From Anastrepha obliqua (Eukaryota; Arthropoda; Insecta; Diptera; Tephritidae), in assembly GCF_027943255.1 (NCBI RefSeq), contig NC_072892.1:162814792-162878791 (forward strand): a DNA stretch of 64,000 nucleotides, given 5' to 3'. Under the pieces are notes generated by a model. That model did no database searches. It saw nothing but the letters and a program-made list of their open reading frames with translations, and was not told the DNA's origin. Below are positions 45,987 through 56,099 of this stretch, one piece after another. The first letter of the stretch is position 1. Every line of letters starts with the position of its first letter. The translations under genes and the position numbers were made by a program.

Positions 45987-47695
45987 TTTTAATTTTATCC
46001 TAGTAGGTGGTCCAGTGACCGACACTGCGACCTAAAAGATCTTTTGTGTCAAGCTACCTAATTTAATATGGATGATCCTTCTGATCATCCGCGAAAGTTG
46101 CCCGACCACTACATCAGGTTCTAGTTTGCCTAGTTGTTCTCTGCCTTTGGAAAGGAGTTGGTTGAAAGCCGTGTTCTTCCAACAATTTTTCTGCTATACG
46201 TATAAACCTTAGTATATCTGTAATAGGAGCTATCTTTATGTCTTCCGGATCCAGTTGATCACGGTGGAAGATTTGCATTCTGGTTCTAGCCAGTGCAACG
46301 CACTCGCACAATAAGTGCTCCGTTGTTTCATCATCTTCAAAGCAGAGTCTACACTCAGTGTCCCTGAGGAGTTGAATTCTGTTAAGATGATAGTTTAGAT
46401 AGTAGTGGCCCGTAAGAAAGCCTACTATTTTCCTGATATCTACTTTTCGTAAGTTAATCAGTTCCTTTTTGTAGGTAAAGTGTCTAACCAACCTCTTGGC
46501 TTGACGAAGTTTCAGATTACTTTCCCAGTAAGCTATTCTGAGAGTATGTTCCCACTGGTCTACCCTGGATTTAGCTTCCGCCCAGTTGATACCACAATAT
46601 GGTTCTGGTCCTATTAGGTCTGATGTCGATCCAGCCCTTGCCAGTTCATCAGCAATTTCGTTACCCTCGATTCCAGAGTGACCTGGAACCCAGCAAAGTA
46701 CAACCGTATTATTTGTACTTAATTTTTGAAGATTGTTTACACATTCTTCCACTAGTCTCGACTCCAAAGAATGAGACATTAGTGCTTTCAGTGCCGCTTG
46801 GCTGTCTGAATATATAGCTATGTGGGCCCCTTTGATACCCCTTTTTAGATTTGTCAGTGCACAGATCGAAATCGCTTGGATTTCGGCCTGGAAGACACTG
46901 GGCCATTTGCCCATGGGTTCTGAAATTTTTGTGTTTGGTCCAAAGATCCCGGCACCAACTCCAGTATTTGTTTTTGAACCATCAGTGAACCATATTAGAC
47001 TTTTTGGGTTAACCCAAGGTCCTCCAATTTCCCATTCATCACGGTCTGAGATAATTATCTCATAATTTCTATTGAAGACCCGTTTCGGAATCATGTAGTC
47101 TGTTACTGAACAGCTAATATCCTTATCCGGTATTTTTCTTAGAATACTCATATGACCAAAGTCACTGTATTCCTTATTTGACAAGATTTGCATTTTTAGT
47201 GCATTTCTGGCTGCACATTTCCATATGAATATATGCAGTGGGGATAGTCCTACTATCGCTTCAATTGCGGTTGTGGGACAGTTTCGCATGGCACCTGTTA
47301 TAGACAAACAGGCCTGCCTTTGAAGACTTGCCAGTAATTTCTTGGCTGTTTCTTGTGTGGTTTTGGGCCACCAAACAAGGGACGCATAGGTGATGATTGG
47401 TCGAATCATCATTGTATACATCCAATGAATCATTTTGGAGTCAATACCCCATGTTCTCCCCAGGAGACTGCGACATGCCCACATGGCTCTGGTGGCTTTG
47501 TCTATCACCGATTTAAGGTGAGAGTTCCAATTTAGTCTTTTATCCAGAACAACTCCTAGATATTTGACCTCATTGGAATAGTTTATATTTGTTCCTTCGA
47601 TAGTAATTGAACCAAGGTCCAACTTATATCTGTTTGTGAAGGGTACAATAATAGTCTTGCTGGGATTTATAGAAAGTCCTTCTGCACGACACCAG
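45987..47695 (-). mobile_element. RNase H LINE with perfect 14-bp target duplication
   Basis: TCACATCGGTTTAA occurs at 45973-45986 and 47696-47709, a perfect target duplication. The LINE is 5'-truncated within the reverse transcriptase and its 3' end, read on the plus strand, starts with TTTTAATTTTATCC. Its coding part has no frameshift or stop over about 525 codons. It belongs to the RNase H group, but to a different family from those at 10.7 and 32.1 kb. The high integrity and perfect duplication indicate a recent insertion into the DD41D element. Confidence 0.92.
46114..47695 (-). CDS. LINE reverse transcriptase C-terminal part, RNase H and zinc knuckle (partial)
   Basis: About 525 codons open to a stop at 46114; the true start lay in the missing 5' part, and a Met upstream at 47748 belongs to the DD41D flank. 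Order: end of reverse transcriptase after the YADD site (EGLSINPSKT, VKYLGVVLDKRLNW), thumb (IIRPIITYASLVWWP, SITGAMRNCPT) and RNase H. The RNase H carries all four catalytic residues: Asp in IWFTDGSKT, Glu in VFQAEIQAI, Asp in AIYSDSQAALKAL, and the last Asp in CWVPGHSGIEGNEIADELARAGS. A C-x2-C...H-x4-C knuckle (CRLCFEDDETTEHLLC) is near the C-terminus. RNase H should be active if expressed, but without YADD the protein cannot reverse transcribe. Confidence 0.88.
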
Positions 47696-48241
47696 TCACA
47701 TCGGTTTAAGGCCGTTGGACAATTTTTGTGGGGAGCCGTTAAGGACAAATGTTATGCGAACCATCCAAAGACGACTGAGGCTTTAAAATACGAAATCGAA
47801 GTTGCCATTCATGAAATTTGAGCCCAAACAATGGAAAATGTGCTTAAAAATTGGGTTGATCGAATGGCCTACTGTAAAGCCAGTCGTGGCAGTCATTTGA
47901 ACGATATTATTTTTCATTCATAAAAGACAATGTTCAATCTTCAAAATAAAAAAAAGTTTGAAAAAATATTGATATTTTTTTTTATAGCCGATTCCAAAAG
48001 CAAATTTTACATGGCCCACCCTATAGTTGTTAAAACTTCCGTTTCTGATATTCTATTCATTAGTTCGTGAGTTATTGTGCTAAGAGTGACGCTACTTTGT
48101 GTGACGTTGAATATGTTGACTATGAATGTCAAATAAAATATATTGAAAAAGGCAAACAAAGTTTTAATTAAAAAAAAATGTTTTTTTGAGTTTCGTTGTC
48201 ACTTATTTTTTACTCAGAAAATATCAGTCCAGTCCATAAGT

Positions 48242-49275
48242 CCATAAGTTCGTGCGTTTTTTAAAGGTGGTTTTAAAATTAATAAAAAAGATGTTTAAAG
48301 TATTTATTAATCAATAATATATTTTCCTTCATTATTTACAATGTCTTTCCAACGTTTAGGCAAATTTTTAATTCCCTGCTCCAAAAATTTGTTGTCCTTG
48401 GTGCCAAAATACGCTTCGATTTCCCTTTTTATAGCTTCTTTTGGGGAGTAGTTCTTGTTACTCATATCGGATTGAAGTCCACGGAAAAGGTGATAATCAC
48501 AAGGTGCAATATCCGGAGAGTATGGTGGATGCGGCATTAACTCCCATCCGAGCTCCTTCAGCTTGCCTAATGTTTGCCTTGCGGTATGAGGACTTGCGTT
48601 GTTGTGGTGAAACAAAACTTTGCGTCTATTCACTAAAGACGGTCGATTTTTGTTAAGTGCCTCGTTCAGGTTTGATAGCTGATGGGAATAATAATCAGCA
48701 GTTATCGTCTGGTTTAGTTCCAGGAGTTCATAATAAATACTACCGGTCATATCCCACCAAATATACAGGAGAATCTTCTTGGGGCGAAGACCATCTCTAG
48801 GGGTCGTTTCTGGTGTTTCATCTTTATCTAACTATTGGCGTTTGCGAAAAGGATTATTGTAAAGGACCCATTTTTCATCACCAGTAACGATACGGTTAAA
48901 AAAACTTTCATTCTTAAGCCGTTGCAGCAGCTGAGAACACACCTTCACTCTCTGCTGAAGGTTGGCGACGGAAAGTCTATGCGGAACCCATTTTCCCAGC
49001 TTCGAAACTTTTCCCAACGGAACCAGATGCCTGTGAACTGTTCCAAGCGATGAATTTAACCTCTCGACTCTCAAATTTGGCTCAGCTTCCACGAGTTCGA
49101 GCAAGGCGTCGGAGTTAAAGACTTCAGGACGACTAGCGCGCGGGGCATCCTCCACATCGCAGTTACCACTTCGGAATTTTTAAAACCACTTTTGCGCAGT
49201 CCTTACACTCACGGTACCCTCTCCGTGAACAGTGTTTACTTCTGCAGCAGCAGTTTTTGCATTTTTACCACTTTT
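48242..49275 (-). mobile_element. Mariner transposon (family J), two in-frame stops
   Basis: The left end is CCATAAGTTCGTGCGTTTTT at 48242, closely similar to the family A terminal repeat; the right end is not recognised. Minus-strand transposase in one frame from about 49270: AAAEVNTVHGEGTVSVRTAQKWF, a stop (TAA), then KFRSGNCDVEDAPRASRPEVF, GKWVPHRLS (linker), FNRIVTGDEKWVLYNNPFRKRQ with the first catalytic Asp, and a TAG at 48832-48834 in place of Trp. The second half (48750-48307) has YIWWDMTGSIYYELL, FHHNNASPH (Asn for the second Asp) and YSPDIAPCDYHLF with the third Asp. DD34D in origin. Two stops plus a catalytic change make it inactive. Confidence 0.85.
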
Positions 49276-50863
49276 ATAAAAAAAAATACAAAATATGCCT
49301 CTTATACGCGTTCGAAGATTCCATTTTATTTGCTTCTATCCGCGATTAAAATAACTTGTTGAATGCACAATATATCAAAGAAAATATAAATAGTTCCGTT
49401 ATATTCCGCGAATAATTTTTTGTATGCATTGTGTTTTACTTCAAATTACATTACTTCCTAAACTTTTAAAAATACCCCTTGAATTAATTTTCTAAAATTT
49501 TAGTGTAGTCCACTTGAAGGTTACATTCTTCTGATTTCTTAGTTATCTCATCAGTAGAAAGAAATATTTAACCCATCGCCATATTTTCTAATTAATTTCA
49601 TTTCATTTGCATGTGTATATGTATGTAGTTACATGTAGTGAATTAATTGAACACTTCATTTCGGCATTTCCGAACAATGTCATCATAAACTCATGACAAT
49701 GTTAACAAATACCTACAGAGAAAAATGTATTTCATGCCAAAAATTCACACAATTACGAATAAAATAATTCCCAAAATGTATGAAATAAATTTGTTGAGCT
49801 CTTTTAATGTATGTATGTATGTATATTTGTGTGTATAATACGCTCACCAGCATACATAAAAACACTTTTTCTTGCACATTCTAAGAAATTTTGTCATTCG
49901 TTAACTTATGGGCTGGTGCTAAACGCCACCAGCATTCCAACACGTAAATGGCATATCAGCCTGCCCTCCATACCAAACCAAACTTTTACTTGTTTAACAA
50001 GTTTTCCCTTTTCAATCAGGCTTCGGCCTAACCCACGCCACAAACTACGCCCAACCTGCAACATATCGTTGATCCAAAGATATATACATATAAGGATAAA
50101 TGTTATACGAGTATGCGTGGGTGTATTAAATACAGACTCACCAAAAGTCATTTTGCGTTACGCTTCAGAATTCCATTTGCTGTGAGGGGACTGGGATAGT
50201 ACATAAATGCTAAATGCCATTAGATGTAAATAAAAAACACAAAATATCCTTCTAAACGAGGCTCTTAAAAACATGCACAGTGGCAACTAATATACAAAAA
50301 CTGCCAAAAATATTTTTGGGTCATAAAAAGTAAAATTATCCATCAAACAGTACAAAAAGCAACAAAAAAAAAAAAATAAACGAAATAAAAAATTGAGAAA
50401 TAAACATGCCATTATTTAATACCCTCACTATGTTTGGTAGTATCTTGCGAACAGCGCTACAGAATCATTTCGCAGAAGGGGTGTACCAATGACTTACACA
50501 CATATGTACATACATACACATATAAGAGTAGTAACAGCGGAGCGAATGGAAACCCTTGCTTTGCGTTTTCGTATGGAATTTGAACTGGTTAGGAAATATG
50601 CAAATGTGTTCCTAATACTTTTTTTTATTCCACATATTTGCACACGTACATGTATATACATAGATAGATATAGCATACATTAGGGTGACCGGGTATACGA
50701 GAAAATCTCTTTAATTGCATTATCGCGCTCTTCCAAGCGTATGTCTACCTCGCAAAAAAGTCAAAGGTCTCGACTATTTGGTTCTGTAAAGGCTGTTTTC
50801 TTTGCCTAAATAGAAATTAGACAGAAAAATCATGTACTGAGAATTCAATATCGATTCTACGAT
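49276..50863. other. No gene seen; possible host DNA
   Basis: No transposon motif over about 1.6 kb. TATG/GTAT microsatellite at 49805-49830 and TACA/CATA-type near 50500-50520, with A-runs near 50365. A 124-codon frame at 49811-50185 has no recognisable domain. The right end of family J may lie in the first 100 bases but was not found. Confidence 0.4.
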
Positions 50864-50865
50864 TA

Positions 50866-51508
50866 AGGATTTTCCTATAAGAGGTGTTTTTTTGATAAAA
50901 GATCAATGGTTTCTTTGCTTGTGTGGCACGTAGCGCCGTCTTGTTGAAAATAAACGTTGTCCAGATCAATACCATCCAATACCGGCCATAAAAAATCGTT
51001 AATCATCTCTCGATAGCGCAGATCCGACAATTTTGCTTGTTGACGAAGCCACCGAGGTGGAAATGGGCCTCATCACTCAAGATGATCACTTAAGATGGAA
51101 TTCCGGATCATTTTCATGCATTTCAATGACCCCATCAGCAAAGACACGACGAGGAATGAACAAACCTGGGTTTTCTTCAACACTTTCGGCTACAACAGCA
51201 ATATTTTGGGCTGTTATTGAGCGACGTGCCTGGGTGTTATTCTTCACATCACTAACTTGTCCCAACAGCTCGAATTTTTTCACCAATTTCTGTATTGCGA
51301 TCCGACAGGGTGCTTCAGGATGACTCAAAAATGTTCGAGTTTTACGAACCGTCTCCGCCAAATTTTCACCATTTTTATAGTGAATTTTAATAATTTCAAT
51401 GCGTTGTTTAAGCGAGAAACTGAAGTATTTCGGTTAAGTTCAGATTTTGTGAAATTCACTGAGAGGCGAGTGGCGATATCGCGACATGCTTCAATTAAAA
51501 AATTATAT
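50866..51508 (-). mobile_element. DD41D element (family E), derivative keeping the 5' half
   Basis: The 3' terminal repeat AGGATTTTCCTATAAGAGGT starts at 50866 next to TA (50864-50865). On the minus strand the transposase N-terminus reads SLKQRIEIIKIHYKNGENLAETVRKTRTFLSHPEAP, IQKLVKKFELLGQVSDVKN, TAQNIAVVAESVEENPGL (51420-51090). It then jumps to the FVNKQNCRI region, again to the RYREMINDF region, and the second catalytic block (FQQDGATCHT, frameshifted near 50950-50920), and directly to the 3' end. The third-Asp region is deleted. The 5' terminal repeat is missing because family G sequence begins at 51511. Confidence 0.75.
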
Positions 51509-51510
51509 TA

Positions 51511-52250
51511 AAAACGCTGATCAATTTTGAGGTATCGCATTTTAAATTCAAATAAAACAACGAAATTTCAAATTGATTGGGCAATCTTTGTTATTTTTGT
51601 GTAGAATCATTCACGACATTTATATTTTGAAAATAATCCCTTTCAAAAGGTGGCCGCAACTGCGCCGGAATTCTGCCATTTGTAAACATCAATTTTGAAT
51701 GACTCGCCGGAGGACTTCGGTCGGTATCTCGTGAATACCTTTAATGATGTTGGCTTCTAATACCTCAATCGAAGCTGGTTTATCCACAGAGCATTTGGAC
51801 TACACATACACCCAAAGTTGTGACATCACACGATTTTAGTGGCCAATCCACTGGTCTCTCAAAATTGCACACCGAAACGACGACGCAGTAAACCTATTGT
51901 TTCATGAGCTGTATGGCAAGTAGCTCCATCTTGTTTAATCCTGGAATCAAATGTTGTTGAAACCACGGGCTTTAATTTCCGGCAACCGGCATCAAAAATT
52001 CGTTTATCATGGCGCGATAGTGTTCGCTATTCACTGTTCCATTGGCGCCAGGCTCGTCTTTGAAGAAATATGGGCCAATGGTTCCTCAAGCTCATAGGCC
52101 GCATCCAGCCATTGTTTTCAATGGATGTAATGGCTGTTCTTGAATGGATTCGGGTTGCTTATTGACGTAGCCATCAAGCCAAAAGTGGGCCTCATCGTTC
52201 AACATCATAAGTTGACCTGAGCGCGCGGTAAACACTTTTCGTAGAGCGTC
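51511..52250 (-). mobile_element. DD41D element (family G), copy 2, truncated at its 5' side
   Basis: A terminal repeat (AAAACGCTGATCAATTTTGA at 51511, next to TA) aligns with the right end of the copy at 5514-8334. Minus-strand pieces: a short remnant shared with copy 1 (GCGCGCTCAGGTCAACTTAT at about 52230-52210), then LNDEAHFWLDGYVNKQPESIQEQPLHPLKTM with the first Asp, GTIGPYFFKDEPGANGTVNSEHYRAMINEFLMPV, a scrambled second-Asp region and PVDWPLKSCDVTT. Copy 1 passes from the same 20-mer to the same DEAHFWL point, so both share one internal deletion. At about 52250 the sequence changes to mariner family H. Confidence 0.72.
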
Positions 52251-52571
52251 AAAAATTCACGAACCCGGTTCACATCTTCGTATGTTTGCGTCGTCGAAGG
52301 CCTTCCAGATCGCTGTTCGTGTTCGCCGTCCTCCCGGCCTTCCTTGAACGACTTGTGCCACCATTTTACCTGGGGACTGGACAGATATTGGTCTCCGTAA
52401 GCCTCCTTGAGTAGCCCAATGGTTTCGGTACTCGTTTTGTTTAGCTTTAGGCAAAATTTGATCGAGTAACGTTGCTCCAACGATCGCTGCATTTTCCCCA
52501 GCAGCTGATTCGGTTGATCGCTTGGCAGACGCTCCGCGCGGGAAGACTCATTACTTTTCAACCAAACCTTG
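52251..52571 (-). mobile_element. Mariner family H, 5' part fused to family G
   Basis: The terminal repeat ends at 52571 (complement of CAAGGTTTGGTTGAAAAGTA), followed by TA. The transposase N-terminus ([75 protein letters not shown]) is open, as in 33598-34540. After VREFL the frame runs into family G sequence, giving a 123-codon hybrid frame (52576-52205). Only the helix-turn-helix part remains. Confidence 0.8.
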
Positions 52572-52573
52572 TA

Positions 52574-54075
52574 CATTTTGCAAATTTAGAAAGATCGTAA
52601 GCTCCCATGACTTCGATATGAATCTTAAAGTTCGTTTTGTGAAGTGTTATGTGTGGTCTGTGCTCTTAAATGGCATGAAATGTTGGATACTTAAAGTCCC
52701 TGACATGAACAGACTCGAGGCCTTCGAAATGTGGATTTTTAGGCGAATTTTGAAAATTCCGTGGACCCATCTGCTTTCTAACTTTGAGGTTCTACGACGA
52801 GTTAATCTAGAGTGGAACTTTTACAAACAATAAAACGTCGCAAGACAGCTTATCTTGGACATATTATGAGAAACATCAAATACCACATGTTACAATTATT
52901 ACTGGAACGAATTGAAGGGAAATGATGCGTTGGCCGGAAGCAATTATCATGTTTACGTAATAAAGGGTGGTTAAATTTCAAGGGCCTATGTTGAATGGGA
53001 ACCACACCTAAACGTAAAGTCTTTTTTCGCATTTTATTTGACATTTTTTCATTTCAGACTAACTCAATTTCAAGTATGGAAAGAAAGCAATGCGTTAAAG
53101 TTATTCAGGCTTATTATGAAAAAGGGCGTTCAAATCAAAATGCATATCACGCATTTCATCTTCAGTGATGAGGCACATTTTCACCTCAGTGGATTCGTCA
53201 ATAAGCAGAATTGCCGCACTTGGGCGAATCATAATTCAAGAGTGATTGCCGAAAAACCAATGCACCCACAAAGAGTTACTGCTTGGTGCGGTTTATGGGC
53301 CGGCGGCATCATTGGGCCGTGTTTTTTCCAAAATGAGGTAGTTACTGTGAATAGTGTTCGCTATCGTGAGATGATAACGAACTTTTTATGACCCGAATTG
53401 AAAGATATGGATGTGGACGATATGTGGTTTCAACAGGACGGTGCCACTTGTCACACAGCTAACGAAACAATGACTCTTTTGCGCGAAAAATTTGATGGCC
53501 GAATAGTCTCACGTCGCGGCGATGTCAATTGGCCGCCAAGATCAAGTGATTTGACACCGTTGGACTTCTTTCTTTTAGGTTATTTAAAAGAAAAGGTGTA
53601 CGTCGATAAGCCGGCAACAATTCAAGAGCTAAAGGATGAGATAATTCGGCACATTAACGGCATAGAACCTCAATTATACCTCAGCGTCATCGAAAATTTG
53701 GACCATCGGATAAAGGTGTACCGCCGAGGCCGCGGCGGCCATTTGGCCGATATTTTGTTCTATACGTAATTGAGCCATACCAATATTATAATAATAAAGA
53801 GAAATGACAATAATTTCCTAAAAAAATTGTATTTTATTCAAAATCAACACCGGCTCTTGAAACTTAATGACCCTTTATAACGCATTGGGCGGGCATATGC
53901 AATGTTGCAGAATTATGGGATGCAGCTAAAAATAGAGATATTTATAAAGAAATTGTAAATAATATAAATTAATATGTTTTGAGTAATGTAGTTAGGAAAC
54001 AAAAAGATATAAATATTGTATGATCGCTATACATTCGTAAACGAATAAGCGATACAGAAGAAGAAGAGTAGTCAC
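52574..54075 (+). mobile_element. LINE C-terminal part interrupted by a DD41D element
   Basis: The plus-strand frame at 52590-52830 reads NLKVRFVKCYVWSVLLNGMKCWILKVPDMNRLEAFEMWIFRRILKIPWTH and VEVLRR-like text, the post-catalytic region of an endonuclease-type LINE. It continues frameshifted to LLLERIEGK and CVGRKQLSCLRN (52890-52960). The DD41D element at 52963-53875 follows. The same LINE then resumes at 53880 with THWAGICNVAELWDAAKNRDIYKEIVNNIN (stop at about 53970). The tail has GAAGAAGAAGAG near 54057-54070. The join across the insertion is off by one base. No catalytic site is included. Confidence 0.75.
52963..53875 (+). mobile_element. DD41D element (family D), 913-bp derivative
   Basis: AAGGGTGGTTAAATTTCAAG at 52963 and the complement of AAGGGTCATTAAGTTTCAAG ending at 53875, each next to TA. 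A short N-terminus (MERKQCVKVIQAYYEKGRSNQN, from 53077) is joined to the catalytic domain after a deletion of about 130 residues. Catalytic part in two frames: IFSDEAHFHLSGFVNKQN to VRYREMITNFL (53038-53391, first Asp) and DMDVDDMWFQQDGATCHTANETM to SDLTPLDFFLLGYLKEKV (53398-53769; second and third Asp, 41 residues between). A stop separates the two at 53389-53391. All three Asp residues remain; the DNA-binding region is lost. Confidence 0.88.
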
Positions 54076-54529
54076 TCGTAATCTGTAAAAAACACTATAA
54101 CCCTACCTTCAATCAAATCATTATTGCCAATCTGATCGCCCTTTATTATAAAATATTATATAATTATACACAGTATTGCGAGTATTGGATGAAACCGGGC
54201 ATCGAAGATGACAGATTACAAGGTTTGGCCATCCGAAGCAAAATTGTGAGAGTAATTTCGGCTGTCACGTCATCGGGGATTCGGTAGCAGAATTCTGCCC
54301 GCTCATTTTACACGTATTCCTATGCTTTTCCAATCAGTCGCTGTTAAGACGGTAAAGAAGTAACAAAAGTTCAGGCTGCGTTGACTTTTTCGTACATCAC
54401 CAACACAATCTCCGATGTTTGCCGAACTTTGTCGTAAGCAAATCACCGTCATAATCAGAAAATCGGCTGATTCCTTCAAAATCGCTGAGAGCCGGTTAAC
54501 GGTATATATTATATTCTGAACTCTGTTCA
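54076..54529. other. No gene seen
   Basis: AT-rich at first, then more even composition from 54180 to 54520. A minus-strand 88-codon frame (54569-54303) overlaps the MITE-like element and has no recognised domain. Confidence 0.4.
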
Positions 54530-55270
54530 GTACTCCGGTGTAACGACCGAAATTTCGACGTTTTTTCATGAATCTTTAAAAAAAATAAAATAAAATGCGA
54601 TCGTTTTAAAGTTTTTACATGTTTTTATTGGTGTTTTGAAGTATATAAAAATTTTTTTTTTTTAATTAATTTAATATTAATTTGTTTAAAATTTTTGACG
54701 TCAAAGTGGAGTCCTTACAAAAAAGATGAGTTGGTTCGGGGAAACACACAGCCTTCCAAAGTCATCTGAAATAAAAAATTCAAAGAGACTATTATTCTGT
54801 AGACTTTATTTTAGGTCCCGCACCTAAAATATACATAAAAATAAAAAACAAAAACAAAATAGCGGACTTGTGAAAAAAGTTTAAAATCTAATTTTTTTCT
54901 TCATAAGTTGTTTAAATTAAATAGTTTATTATTAAAAAATTAAATGTTTTAAAGGTCCGTGATCTAGATATTTGTGTCTAGAATAACGGGTTAAATTTTT
55001 AGCCAAATCGGTTGCATAGTTTTGAGTCAGTGATTCCCCAAAATTTCGAAAACATGGTTTTGAGAAAAACGCGTTTAAAGTTTCGACAACAGCTGCTGCT
55101 GGCGTGTCACACGCTTTCATACACACCACGGCGCGCTCTCTTATTTTAGCTATAACTTTAAAAATAATTAAAATTTCTGTCTGAAATTTTTATAGTATAT
55201 TTTTAAGATGTTTTTCTTCTGAAAAATGTAAAAAAAAAATCGATTTTTTGAACCCGTCACACCGGGCTAC
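54530..55270. repeat. MITE-like non-autonomous DNA element with short inverted ends
   Basis: GTACTCCGGTGTAACG at 54530 and the complement of GTAGCCCGGTGTGACG ending at 55270 form imperfect inverted ends of about 16 bases. The interior is AT-rich and encodes no recognisable protein. It contains GAGAAAAACGCGTTTAAAG (55062-55080), whose exact reverse complement lies at 38379-38397. No certain target duplication was seen, so superfamily is undetermined. Confidence 0.55.
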
Positions 55271-56095
55271 TATCTTATGATGAGATACTGGACACCAATG
55301 TATATATAGCTGTATATTATTCCCTATTATTTTTTTAGTAGGATTTTGTAGAATGTGGACTGAAGGTAAAATTATTTTTGTTTGATCATTTTGTTTAATG
55401 TTTTGAAATTAAAAAAAAACCCATCTTTACAGGTGGAAAAACTTAAATTTTTTCCTATGGCAACTTCCTTATCACAAAACCAGCTGCCATGACAGCTTTT
55501 TTATAATTTAATAGAAATTAAAAAAATTTTAATAAATAAATTATTAAAAAAGTGAAAGCAAGGATAATTAACAGAAGACTGTAAATGCAACACTGGGTGC
55601 TTGATTTTTAAGTATATTTTATGTGTACGTCCTTAAAATGTCTAGGGCTGGGTAGCCCATTTCCCACCTCACTGCATTTTAGAAGACGCTCTACTATCGT
55701 TTTTCCACCCCTCCACCCTAATATACATACACACACACCCATGTGCAACTAAAAATAAAAATTCAAGGAAATCTTGAAAAAGTGTAAGTTTATCAGGACA
55801 ATTTGCGTCGGGGTAAAAATGCGCACATTTTGGCAATAATGATTTCGATATTTCATTGCTGCGGTAATTCCGACACTTTACCATTTGGAATTTTCTAATA
55901 AAATTTGAATAAAAAGTAAGTAATTTGCAGGCGTTTCGAGCAATTTGTCATTATTATTATTGTGACCTTCAGTTGGTGATGTGCACAGAAGGCGTGGAAT
56001 GTTTAGACGCTGGAATGGCAAAATACAAGGGTGCGCTATCGCAAGGCTCGTGACGTCAGTACAGAAGATAAGCTAACGAAAAGAAGAGGAAAAAT
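55271..56095. other. No gene seen; possible host DNA
   Basis: AT-rich with an ACAC stretch near 55725-55740. A shadow frame of 71 codons at 55669-55884 has no recognised domain. No repeated block noticed. Confidence 0.4.
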
Positions 56096-56099
56096 CAGC

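Larger units (their letters stand above)
45384..48023 (+). mobile_element. DD41D element (family F), deleted and split by a LINE
   Basis: CAGGGTAGGCCATATAGCGT at 45384 and the complement of TAGGGTGGGCCATGTAAAAT ending at 48023, both next to TA. The left part encodes a transposase N-terminus (MGRNTLEQNWKILKTYFQSGESS; frameshift near 45580; then FVDQFVYRVRESGSVMDTRK, ENIAAIAENVREHP and SDEAHFHIG with the first catalytic Asp). The right part (47710-47925) begins near the third Asp (PLDNF, with a one-base loss, then GAVKDKCYANHPKTTEAL and GSHLNDIIFHS). The stretch between, about 150 residues with the second Asp, is absent even after the LINE is excluded, so it was deleted before the LINE landed. 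Confidence 0.82.
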
